From positions 526,001 to 590,000 of the forward strand of contig NZ_CP018153.1 in NCBI RefSeq assembly GCF_001889005.1: a DNA stretch of 64,000 bases, given 5' to 3'. Below are positions 36,297 to 43,641 of this stretch, piece after piece. A program made the translations under genes and the position numbers. Numbering within the stretch: the stretch's first letter is position 1; the number at the start of each line of letters is the position of its first letter. The DNA comes from Christiangramia salexigens (GTDB lineage: Bacteria > Bacteroidota > Bacteroidia > Flavobacteriales > Flavobacteriaceae). The notes beneath the pieces were generated by a model that was not told the origin of the DNA, made no database searches, and saw nothing but the letters and a program-made list of their open reading frames with translations.

Positions 36297-37836
36297 TCAT
36301 TTTCACTTTTTGCAGGTTAGTGGCAATTCGTTCGTTGAGTTCGGCTTCTTCTTTCAATTGGGCTTCAAACTCGGCTTTTAGGCTGGTAAAGCGTTCGGCA
36401 AAGTCAAAATCATCTTCTTCCTCTGCCAAGCCTACATAGCGGCCCGGGGTGAGTACATAGTCCAGCTCGGCTACCCGTTCTTTGTTGGCTGAAGCACAGA
36501 AGCCTTTTACATCTTCGTAATTTCCACTAGTATTTCGCCAATTGTGGTAGGTGCTGGTAATCTGGTCAATATCTTCCTGAGAAAGCACTTTGGTTCTGCG
36601 GTTAATCAAATGCCCCAAGTTGCGGGCATCAATAAAAAGAATTTCGCCTGTACGGTTTCGGAATTTCCCATTACTACGGTTACGGCTCATAAACCACAGT
36701 GAAGCAGGAATCTGAGTATTCAAAAACAACTTGGCAGGAAGGTTTACAATGCAGTCAATCAAATCGGCTTCCACAAGTTCTTTTCTGATGTCGCCTTCAC
36801 CGCCACTTTTAGAAGTCAAAGCTCCTTTTGCCAAAACAAAACCGGCTTGTCCGCTAGGTGCAAGATGATATAGGAAATGTTGAATCCATGCATAGTTGGC
36901 ATTGCTTGTAGGCGGTGTGCCGTATTTCCAGCGTCCATCTGTTCGCAGTAAATCACCGCTCCAATCGCTCACGTTAAATGGCGGGTTGGCAATGATATAA
37001 TCAGCTTTTAAGTCTGGATGGGCATCATTCAAAAATGAGCCTTCGTTGTTCCATTTCACTTGTGAGCTGTCGATCCCTCTAATGGCTAAATTCATTTTTG
37101 CCAGTCTCCAGGTAGTTTGGTTGCTTTCCTGTCCATAAATGGAAATATCATTGATTTTTCCTTGATGGCTAGTTACAAACTCTTCGGACTGCACGAACAT
37201 TCCGCCGGAGCCACAGCAGGGGTCAAATACCCTTCCTTTGTAGGGTTCGAGCATTTCTACCAAGAGTTCTACTACACTTCTTGGAGTATAGAATTGGCCA
37301 CCCTTTTTCCCCTCTGCCAATGCGAATTCACCAAGGAAATATTCAAAGACATGGCCAAGAATATCAGCACTCCGGGCTTTGGCATCCCCTAACGCAATGT
37401 TACCTATAAGGTCTATAAGTTCACCCAAACTTGTGGGGTCAAGATTTTGACGAGCATAGACTTTAGGTAAGACACCTTTTAAAGAAGGGTTTTCCTTTTC
37501 TATCATGTCCATAGCTTCATCAATAGATTTTCCTATAGTTGGTTGCTTAGCCTGAGAAAGGAGGTGAGACCAGCGAGCCTTTTCAGGTACAAAAAAGACA
37601 TTTTCCGCTTTATACTCTTCTTTATCCTCGGGATCTGCAAATTCGTATTCCCCATCAGTTGCGTCCAGCTTCTCATACAGCTCTTCAAAAGCATCTGATA
37701 TATATTTTAGGAAGATCAATCCAAGAACTACATGTTTATATTCTGCAGCATCAATATTTTTTCTCAGCTTGTCAGCTGATTTCCAAAGTTGTTTTTCTAA
37801 AGGCTCCTCTTTGACCTTTACTTTCTTTTTTGCCAT
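36289..37836 (-). CDS. hsdM: Type I restriction-modification DNA methyltransferase
   Basis: N-terminal helical domain ([15 protein letters not shown]), then an N6-adenine methylase domain: [17 protein letters not shown], motif [18 protein letters not shown] near 205, motif [17 protein letters not shown] near 282. The C-terminus ends in a coiled region ([23 protein letters not shown]), as usual. With HsdS it methylates adenine in the recognition sites and so protects the host DNA. It is the first gene of the operon hsdM-hsdS-abi-hsdR; an inverted repeat lies in its leader. Confidence 0.95.
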   Translation of the reverse strand: MAKKKVKVKEEPLEKQLWKSADKLRKNIDAAEYKHVVLGLIFLKYISDAFEELYEKLDATDGEYEFADPEDKEEYKAENVFFVPEKARWSHLLSQAKQPTIGKSIDEAMDMIEKENPSLKGVLPKVYARQNLDPTSLGELIDLIGNIALGDAKARSADILGHVFEYFLGEFALAEGKKGGQFYTPRSVVELLVEMLEPYKGRVFDPCCGSGGMFVQSEEFVTSHQGKINDISIYGQESNQTTWRLAKMNLAIRGIDSSQVKWNNEGSFLNDAHPDLKADYIIANPPFNVSDWSGDLLRTDGRWKYGTPPTSNANYAWIQHFLYHLAPSGQAGFVLAKGALTSKSGGEGDIRKELVEADLIDCIVNLPAKLFLNTQIPASLWFMSRNRSNGKFRNRTGEILFIDARNLGHLINRRTKVLSQEDIDQITSTYHNWRNTSGNYEDVKGFCASANKERVAELDYVLTPGRYVGLAEEEDDFDFAERFTSLKAEFEAQLKEEAELNERIATNLQKVKMNE

Positions 37837-38145
37837 TTACTTTCTGGGTAGGTTTGATTAACTCTTTCTGTTGTTGGTTTCTTAGTTCTAGCCAACAACC
37901 GGGTTGGGAAGTTAAAAAACTTTTATGATTCTCGGGCAATTTTTCCTCAAGCTTTTAGCAAAACGGTCATGAGTGCAAAAAAAATGAATTTTAGTCTATA
38001 TGCGGAACGTTGAGATTGATATACTGCACTTAGAAGATTCAGGACAAATGAAAACCGAAAAATTTTGGGTATGGGGTTTTTCAGCTGAATTTCGTTCCTA
38101 AAGGTTCAGGTTTTTGAAGTGGTAATCTGAACCCAAGAATGGTAT
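37837..38145. promoter_or_regulatory. Leader of the hsd operon with overlapping inverted repeats
   Basis: No gene in these 309 bases. On the hsdM side, GTTGTTGG at 37870-37877 and CCAACAAC at 37892-37899 form an 8-bp inverted repeat, 34 bases upstream of the hsdM ATG. CCAAC at 37892-37896 can also pair with GTTGG at 37903-37907. The two hairpins exclude each other, so an operator or attenuator for the hsd operon is possible. A clear -7 box is not seen. Confidence 0.35.
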
Positions 38146-39153
38146 CTATGTTTCAAGTTCTGATTTCCGAAAATTTCTCCAATCAAGCTTAATTAAAAAG
38201 TCTGCAATATCCTCCCCATTTTTCTTTGACTCTTCAGTAGCTAATTGCTCCAGGAGGTTAGAAACTTCGAAAGTCGTTGAAGGTATTTTAATTTGAAGCT
38301 CATCAGCTTTATTCTTCCAAAGTTTGAAAGATTTACCGTCTTCTGAAAGATCAGGAAAAAGAACTACTCTTCGGTGTTCTAGAACTTTACATTTGTTATA
38401 ATTCAAACTACTAAGGTTATAAACTGCCAACCAGAGTAAATTGCTTTCACAAGGCAGACCAAAATATAATGAAGCAATAATAGCTGTTTTAGGGGCTTCT
38501 ACAAGGCATACAGTATGCGAAGGGTATTTGTCTAATAAATGTTCGCCAAATAAACAGGAAACTTTCTTATCGTTCTTTAAATACATTTTCAGCCATCCAG
38601 GTTTCGGTTTGGAATTCCTATCATAATACTTTTCCAAAATAGAATGGAGGAAATCATTTTTCTTCCTATGGTTTTCCTCATCAAATAGGCTAACCTGTAT
38701 TGTTCTAACATTTCCTTTCCTGTCGATATAAGGAAAAGTAATAGCCCCCTTTCTATAACCATTACTAATGGTTCCCAGCTGATAAAGGTGAATGACCTCC
38801 TTTACAAACTTTCCAGGGAAAGGGTACTCTAATCTGTGAAACAAATTTTTAACAAAGACATTTCGATCATAGTTTTTAAACGTTTTTGCTAGAACTTCAT
38901 TTGGGATGAAAACATCAATTGGTGAGTTTTGGAAGGAAAAAAAAGCATCTTTCTTTATCCTTTTTAGCTTGGTTTGTTGACGTGGTTTACTATGATAGCC
39001 GCATTTAGCCTCCCTGTCGCATCTCCCAAAATGTTGGGGAAGAAGTTCATCAGTTTGTGAATCTAGGTAACGGACAAATCTTTTATGGTTACAGGCTGGA
39101 CATATATATTTTTTGCTGGACCTATCTAAACTGAACCTATACTTACTAGCCAT
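38146..39153 (-). CDS. Primase-like protein with zinc finger and Toprim-like region
   Basis: The N-terminus has a CHC2-like zinc site, YICPACNHKRFVRY and later GRCDREAKCGYHSK. The C-terminal half contains HTVCLVEAPKTAIIASLYFGLPC and RRVVLFPDLSEDGKSFKLWKNKA, resembling the Toprim Glu and Asp motifs of primases (DUF6371-type proteins). It follows the RepA-like ATPase gene across a repeat array, a typical replication module. I infer that it primes replication of the excised island. The catalytic residues fit only partly, so a regulatory or degraded primase is also possible. Confidence 0.65.
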   Translation of the reverse strand: MASKYRFSLDRSSKKYICPACNHKRFVRYLDSQTDELLPQHFGRCDREAKCGYHSKPRQQTKLKRIKKDAFFSFQNSPIDVFIPNEVLAKTFKNYDRNVFVKNLFHRLEYPFPGKFVKEVIHLYQLGTISNGYRKGAITFPYIDRKGNVRTIQVSLFDEENHRKKNDFLHSILEKYYDRNSKPKPGWLKMYLKNDKKVSCLFGEHLLDKYPSHTVCLVEAPKTAIIASLYFGLPCESNLLWLAVYNLSSLNYNKCKVLEHRRVVLFPDLSEDGKSFKLWKNKADELQIKIPSTTFEVSNLLEQLATEESKKNGEDIADFLIKLDWRNFRKSELET

Positions 39154-39175
39154 TCTAAAAAGATGCTTGAATTGT

Positions 39176-39235
39176 GTTCATGATGTTCACGATGTTCACC
39201 CATATTCCAGAGTGAACAGAGTGAACAGAGTGAAC
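39176..39235. repeat. Iteron-like array with 9-bp period, inverted halves
   Basis: Left half: GTTCATGAT, GTTCACGAT, GTTCACCCA starting at 39176, 39185 and 39194. Right half: three exact tandem AGAGTGAAC units at 39209, 39218 and 39227. The hexamer GTTCAC and its complement GTGAAC repeat with the same 9-bp period, so the halves are a large imperfect inverted repeat around 39203-39208. It lies between the ATPase and primase-like genes: candidate replication origin, operator or RNA hairpin. Confidence 0.6.
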
Positions 39236-39246
39236 ATTACCCGAGT

Positions 39247-40377
39247 TTAAAGTCTACAATACTTGTTTACTGAACCTAAAGAAATTCCCAGTTTGGCAGC
39301 AATCTCCCGTTGGGACATGCCATTTTGATTAAGAGCCTTTACCTCCTCAATTAATTTATCTCGGTCATCATCTGTAATTTGTTTTAGATGTTCTCCTTCA
39401 GAGGTAAACTTTATAAAGTCAAATTTTAAGAAGTTCTCCTGTTTAAGAATCTGAAAAGTTGCTACTTTTTCGGAATCGTAAACAATTTCGGTATTCCGAG
39501 CTTTAATTTGCTTGAGGTAACGAAGGTGTGTATCCTGATGGCTTTCTCCAATAGTAAAGCAGCTGTCTACAAAATTTATCAACATTTTGCTTCCCTGAAG
39601 ATCATTCCTGGTTATAGGCTTGCTAAGATCTCGTTTGGGGGTGTGGGCTAATGCAAGAAGTGATAAGTCATACTTACTTTTTAAGGCTTTTAGTTTTTTC
39701 ATCATCGGTAAAACATCCCTAGCCTTTTCATTCTCATGGTTGAGGTAAGTAATATTGTCAATGATTAAGATTTTAGCCTGAGTTTCGACGATACTTTTTT
39801 CCAGGGAGTCATTGAGATGTTCCTCAAAACCTTTGCCTTCAGGAATTTCAGCATCCGGGTTTATTTCCACTCGATTGAAGTTAGTGTCAAAGTTGAAGTG
39901 GTCTACTAAATATTCTCCATCTTCGGATTTTTTACTATACCGAATCTCGAACTGTTTAGAGGTGAGTTCAAAGTCGAAATAAAGAACTTGCTGTTTTTCC
40001 TGTTCTAGTTTAAAATTTCCTATAGCCAACCCCTTGCTTATACTATTGCCAATCTGTACCGCCAAAATGGATTTTCCTAGGTTGGTATCGGCAAAAAGAA
40101 TACAAAGTTCGTTAGTGTGCCAAAATTCACCAAAAAGCATCTTGGGGGGCTTTTGAGATTTGGCCTCAGTAAGCCAGTCATTAGCAGACTTGATTTTGAA
40201 GAATTGTCTGGAAAGCTCCTTAGCCTTAGAAGTATCTTCCATTTCTTTGATATGTTCTTTCCAAACTTCGGGGTTTGCCAGATCGCATATCTTGGATGGG
40301 TAGACTTCCTTACTATTAATTAAATGCTTATCTTGACTTGGCAAATTGTTAGGGCTGTTTTCGTGTTTATTTTCCAT
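39247..40377 (-). CDS. RepA-like AAA/RecA-fold ATPase
   Basis: A RecA-type core: Walker A CILFADTNLGKSILAVQIGNSI (variant A-D-T-N-L-G-K-S, Gly lost at the first position), Walker B QAKILIIDNITYL, and ALAHTPKRDLSKPITRNDLQGSKMLINFVDSCFTIG with the sensor and hexamer-interface features of RepA-like helicases. The C-terminus is a helix-turn-helix, GMSQREIAAKLGISLGSVNKYC, which could bind the adjacent 9-bp repeats. It overlaps the excisionase-like gene by 11 bases, so the replication genes are one unit. Likely acts in replication of the excised element; helicase activity is inferred. Confidence 0.75.
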   Translation of the reverse strand: MENKHENSPNNLPSQDKHLINSKEVYPSKICDLANPEVWKEHIKEMEDTSKAKELSRQFFKIKSANDWLTEAKSQKPPKMLFGEFWHTNELCILFADTNLGKSILAVQIGNSISKGLAIGNFKLEQEKQQVLYFDFELTSKQFEIRYSKKSEDGEYLVDHFNFDTNFNRVEINPDAEIPEGKGFEEHLNDSLEKSIVETQAKILIIDNITYLNHENEKARDVLPMMKKLKALKSKYDLSLLALAHTPKRDLSKPITRNDLQGSKMLINFVDSCFTIGESHQDTHLRYLKQIKARNTEIVYDSEKVATFQILKQENFLKFDFIKFTSEGEHLKQITDDDRDKLIEEVKALNQNGMSQREIAAKLGISLGSVNKYCRL

Positions 40378-40756
40378 GATTCAGCCCTTTTTCTAGATTC
40401 AACAAGTAAGTCTCAGCTTCTACTGCTAGTTCTTCTTCGGATTTCCTTTTACCCCTTTTTAAGTATTCCAATAGTTCCAGTTTGGAGAAATAGAGTCTTT
40501 TTCCTCGTTTCATTACAGGCAATTCACCTCTAGAAACTTTACTATACACTGTAGATAAAGTTAGGTGTAGGAATTTTGAAGCCTCCGAAACGGTTAGGAA
40601 TTCTTCTTTGTCTAGGTTACCATTTGGTTCTTTTTGAACTACCTTAAGAATGTTTGCTGTAACCTCATTAACAATTTTCTCGATAAGTTTGTCCGGATCG
40701 ATCGGACTTAATACGTAATTGTACATATAGTCAACTTTTAAAATTATTGACAGCAA
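40367..40756 (-). CDS. Excisionase-type HTH protein
   Basis: Residues 50-100 hold a MerR/excisionase-type helix-turn-helix: EEFLTVSEASKFLHLTLSTVYSKVSRGELPVMKRGKRLYFSKLELLEYL. The first ATG is at 40756; a second in-frame ATG at 40726 (MYNYVLSPIDPDKL) gives a plausible start too. It lies before the RepA-like ATPase and after the unknown 263-residue gene, and may act as recombination directionality factor or as a repressor of the replication module. Confidence 0.7.
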   Translation of the reverse strand: MLSIILKVDYMYNYVLSPIDPDKLIEKIVNEVTANILKVVQKEPNGNLDKEEFLTVSEASKFLHLTLSTVYSKVSRGELPVMKRGKRLYFSKLELLEYLKRGKRKSEEELAVEAETYLLNLEKGLNHGK

Positions 40757-40783
40757 TTACGTGGAGCGCTTAAATAGTTATTT

Positions 40784-40806
40784 AAAGGGCGACGCCCTTT
40801 TTTCGC
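40784..40806. repeat. AAAGGGCG palindrome with extra half-site
   Basis: AAAGGGCG-A-CGCCCTTT at 40784-40800, then TTTT and another CGCCCTTT at 40804-40811. It lies between the stop of the 263-residue gene and the start of the excisionase-like gene. On the plus strand the T run makes it terminator-like, but the genes here run on the minus strand; a binding site is an alternative. Confidence 0.4.
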
Positions 40807-40809
40807 CCT

Positions 40810-41601
40810 TTATAATTTTTTTTGATGTAAATATTCTTGTAAGAGTTCTGGGTTTTGGGTCAAAGATAAAATGGTTTCCTTCCATGAAGATCCCAATAAA
40901 TGCTTGAGACATTCTTCTCTATTAAGATCCTTCTTAATGACCTCATTAAAAACTTTATAAAACCTGTTGCCCTTTCCAGGTCCCATTCGTTGGTTTCCGA
41001 TCCGTTCTAATTCTTTTTTAGAACCCAGTGGAGGTATTTCACCCTTGGCGTAACAATCCAAAATATATGTTATTACAAAATCTCTTGTTTTAAATATTCT
41101 TTTCTTTCTACCGAGGTTCCCAGGTAGATAGTAGGTAATATAATGTTGGATGTCTTCAATTATTGACTGGCAGTAGAAAAATAAAATGGTGGGGTCTAAT
41201 TCAGTTATAAACAATTTGTGTGCAAAACTGAAATCTTTTGGACGATCAACCCACATAAAATTTTCATTATTAAAACTTCGCCAAATTTTGATGCGTCTAT
41301 ATTCATAGCAAGTTTTTAGTTCTTCCATTTCGTTTAACAAGGGGGTTATCTGCTTTTTAATAAATTGTTTACTGTCAAAGCAACCATGTTCTAATTCAAA
41401 TTTTGTCTTGCAATAGTGCATTAAGTTCAGTTTCTCCTCGTGGGTAGGTATATTGATTTGAACAATAGGCCAGAAAGTTCGTTTAATGAAAAGAAAATCT
41501 TCTTCCGATAAATTGTATTCCTGCCGGATGGTAACAAAATCTTTAAAATTCACATGAAAAAAAATCTCATAGAAATCTCGGGGTAGTCTAGGCTGGTTCA
41601 T
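40810..41601 (-). CDS. Island protein of unknown function
   Basis: The protein has 263 residues, rich in aromatic and charged residues, without signal peptide or membrane helix. Segment YNLSEEDFLFIKRTFWPIVQINIPTHEEKLN and FYCQSIIEDIQHYITYYLPG are strongly helical; the C-terminal GNQRMGPGKGNRFYKVFNEVIKKDLNREE may contact nucleic acid. I recognise no family. It lies between the integrase and the excisionase-like genes, 28 bases after the integrase stop, so it is likely cotranscribed and part of the recombination or regulation module. Confidence 0.65.
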   Translation of the reverse strand: MNQPRLPRDFYEIFFHVNFKDFVTIRQEYNLSEEDFLFIKRTFWPIVQINIPTHEEKLNLMHYCKTKFELEHGCFDSKQFIKKQITPLLNEMEELKTCYEYRRIKIWRSFNNENFMWVDRPKDFSFAHKLFITELDPTILFFYCQSIIEDIQHYITYYLPGNLGRKKRIFKTRDFVITYILDCYAKGEIPPLGSKKELERIGNQRMGPGKGNRFYKVFNEVIKKDLNREECLKHLLGSSWKETILSLTQNPELLQEYLHQKKL

Positions 41602-41628
41602 TTAGGGGGTGTTAAAATCGCAGTTAGA

Positions 41629-42783
41629 TTAGAAGTTTAACTTTATTTTTTCTGACGCCTGTCTTTTCTCTTCATTAACAATTTTAGCATACACCTGGGT
41701 GGTCTTTATATTCTTATGACCAAGAAGCTTTGAGATAGTGTACAGGTCAGTTCCCTTAGTAAGATGTAACGTCGCGTAGGTATGTCGAAAGCAATGGAAA
41801 GTTATTTTTCTTTCTATACCAGCCTTTTTCACCCAATCAGCCAAATGTTTGTTTTGATAGGCTGAATATTTCAAACCTTTAAAAACAAAATGGGAACCAG
41901 GCATCCTCTTAGGATTCTTATCTCCATCGGTAAGGAAATATGCCTGTTTCCCAATTGGATGGTGTTCTATCCTCTTAGTCTTCTTCTGTTTAAATTTCAA
42001 GGTATAACCATCCCCCTGAATATACATTATTTCTTGCCACTTCAATTTCTGAATATCCGAAAACCTAAGACCTGTTAATGCAGAAAACAAGGCAGCCCGT
42101 TTTAGGATAGGAACCTTACAATCAGTTTCCACCAACCTGTTCAGCTCTTCCAGTGTAAGGTATTCCCTAGTGGTATCTTCAGGTTCAATAGCCCTAATTT
42201 TAGCATGCAAATTTTCTTGAATATAGCCATCCTTATATGCTTGTTTAAGTGTTGCCTTGACCTTATTAAAATATGAAACAGCAGTATTTCGGGCTATAAT
42301 ACGTTTTGTACTGCGCCTACTTTTAGCTGAAAGTAAAAAGGTCTTGAAGTTCTCAAAATAACCTTCATTGAGTTGGTTGAACTTAAGGTCTCGACCGGCG
42401 AATTGCTTCAAATAACTGTATGCGGAAAGCCAAATGTTTCGATTAGAACCATATTTTTTATCGGACTGTTCTAAAAAATAGGTTAAGAAGCTTTGGTTGC
42501 CAATTTCTTTACGACGAATTTGTTCCCGCTCAAAGTCACTATATATTTCCGGTTTGTTCAGTTGGTTTTCCCTTCTTTGCCGGATACTATTTGCAATTAT
42601 GAGTTTTTCTTTATTGTACTGTTTATCCATCAAAGTCTTAGGCTTCTCAATGATATAAAGTTTCAAGAATTGTCTCCTGGTTGGTTTACGTGTGGTCGGG
42701 TTTTCGATGGGGGGATAAAAATCCAAATAAAGGCTTCTCCTTCCTTTTGAGATTTTTTTGGACCTTAAACTTACTTTTATCAT
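41629..42783 (-). CDS. int: Tyrosine recombinase (integrase)
   Basis: Core SAM-like domain around 100-190 and catalytic domain at the C-terminus. The Arg of box I lies in ALFSALTGLRFSDIQKLKW (near 233), box II is ITFHCFRHTYATLHLTKGTDLYTISKLLGHKNIKTTQVYAKI with His-x-x-Arg near 331, the second His in LGH and the nucleophile Tyr near 365. The basic N-terminus (KVSLRSKKISKGRRSLYLDF) is the arm-binding domain of Bacteroidota integrases. It is close to the right end and should recombine the 19-bp repeats. Confidence 0.93.
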   Translation of the reverse strand: MIKVSLRSKKISKGRRSLYLDFYPPIENPTTRKPTRRQFLKLYIIEKPKTLMDKQYNKEKLIIANSIRQRRENQLNKPEIYSDFEREQIRRKEIGNQSFLTYFLEQSDKKYGSNRNIWLSAYSYLKQFAGRDLKFNQLNEGYFENFKTFLLSAKSRRSTKRIIARNTAVSYFNKVKATLKQAYKDGYIQENLHAKIRAIEPEDTTREYLTLEELNRLVETDCKVPILKRAALFSALTGLRFSDIQKLKWQEIMYIQGDGYTLKFKQKKTKRIEHHPIGKQAYFLTDGDKNPKRMPGSHFVFKGLKYSAYQNKHLADWVKKAGIERKITFHCFRHTYATLHLTKGTDLYTISKLLGHKNIKTTQVYAKIVNEEKRQASEKIKLNF

Positions 42784-42812
42784 GACACAAAATTTTGACC
42801 GCGAAAAGACTA

Positions 42813-43370
42813 TTATGAAAAAAGATCATCAATTGGTTTTCTTGGGATGAAAACCTTCTTACCCTTCTTATATTTAGGGATTGATTTTCGAGCAATAATG
42901 TTGCGTAAGGTAGTAGGGGAGATTCCAAATTTTTCATGAGCTTCAGAAATGGTATAGTATTCAGTTTCTCTTTCTGGAACAAGCTTACCTACGTCTTCGG
43001 TGGAGTGGGGGGTATCTTCAGTCTTGAAAAGACTTTCTATGTCTGACCTTCTTATGATAGTCCTTCGGCCAAATTTAGCAGCATTAAGCCTGTTAGTTTT
43101 AATAGCACGCCAGATTGTCCATCTACTAACTGAAAGAAGTTTACAGGTTTCGGAAATGGTTAAAAAATCTTTGTTAGCTAGAGCCTTTATCTCTTCTTCT
43201 TGTAGTCGGTTTACCTCTTTACCGGCTTCTAAAATTACTTTCTTTCTTTTTCGTGCTTTGTAAGCCTTTTTTGCGCAGGAGTCAGAACAATACTTTGTAA
43301 CGGTAGTTCTGGCAGTGAACTGCTTTTTACAATGTTGGCAAATTCGTTTGACCTTAATGTTACTACTCAT
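42813..43370 (-). CDS. Zinc-finger protein with two HTH domains
   Basis: A zinc-binding start with RICQHCKKQFTAR and TKYCSDSCAKKAYKARKRKK (two Cys pairs) is followed by a first excisionase-type HTH (FLTISETCKLLSVSRWTIWRAIKTNRLNAAKFGRRTIIRRSDI) and a second one (YYTISEAHEKFGISPTTLRNIIARKSIPKYKKGKKVFIPRKPI). It is the island gene nearest the right end and is transcribed into the integrase gene. A regulator of integration, or of the island promoter, is likely. The combination of a zinc finger with two HTH domains is unusual. Confidence 0.72.
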   Translation of the reverse strand: MSSNIKVKRICQHCKKQFTARTTVTKYCSDSCAKKAYKARKRKKVILEAGKEVNRLQEEEIKALANKDFLTISETCKLLSVSRWTIWRAIKTNRLNAAKFGRRTIIRRSDIESLFKTEDTPHSTEDVGKLVPERETEYYTISEAHEKFGISPTTLRNIIARKSIPKYKKGKKVFIPRKPIDDLFS

Positions 43371-43480
43371 TTTTTATTCTTATTAGGCTTTGTAGTGCAT
43401 CTTGTTTCACATTGTGTCTTAATGTTGCTTAATGTTGCAAGAGCCTGAAAAATGAGCTAAAAAAATGGCTCATTTAGACC

Positions 43481-43500
43481 GAGGTACAACTAAGGTACAA
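43481..43500. repeat. Right arm-type integrase site candidate
   Basis: GAGGTACAACTAAGGTACAA, 122 bases inside attR, with two GGTACAA boxes as at the left end. The arm-binding domain of the integrase could bind here. Confidence 0.5.
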
Positions 43501-43622
43501 ATCCGATCCAAATAAGCCTATAGTATCGCAAAATAAATGCAAAAATGCCATAAAGCCTTTATGCTGTATATGTCTAGGTTTCTGTTATCTTTCTGTTTTG
43601 TTTATGTTTTATTCTGTGAAGC

Positions 43623-43641
43623 TTACTTTCCAATACAGAAA
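43623..43641. repeat. attR candidate, 19-bp direct repeat inside mnmE
   Basis: The same 19-bp sequence; the first 18 bases are the last six codons of mnmE including the TAA stop, on the minus strand. Integration thus keeps the conserved C-terminal FCIGK. Confidence 0.85.

Larger units (their letters stand above)
30783..43641. mobile_element. Integrated genetic island in the 3' end of mnmE
   Basis: Bounded by a perfect 19-bp direct repeat, TTACTTTCCAATACAGAAA, at 30783-30801 and 43623-43641. The right copy is the last 18 bases of mnmE (FCIGK and stop, minus strand) plus one base, so the gene stays intact. Inside, nearly all genes run on the minus strand: a tyrosine integrase, a zinc-finger/double HTH protein, an unknown protein, an excisionase-like protein, a RepA-like ATPase, a primase-like protein, and the type I restriction operon as cargo. 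Near each end lies a 20-bp arm-type repeat. No relaxase, conjugation or capsid genes. SGI1 elements of Proteobacteria use the same chromosomal site. Confidence 0.85.

Noticed and set aside
39176..39235. CRISPR array
   Set aside because: Repeats are only 9 bp with no spacers of constant length and no cas genes nearby; the array fits iterons instead.
42686..42982. Minus-strand frame overlapping integrase start and the HTH gene
   Set aside because: It is an out-of-frame shadow of both genes.
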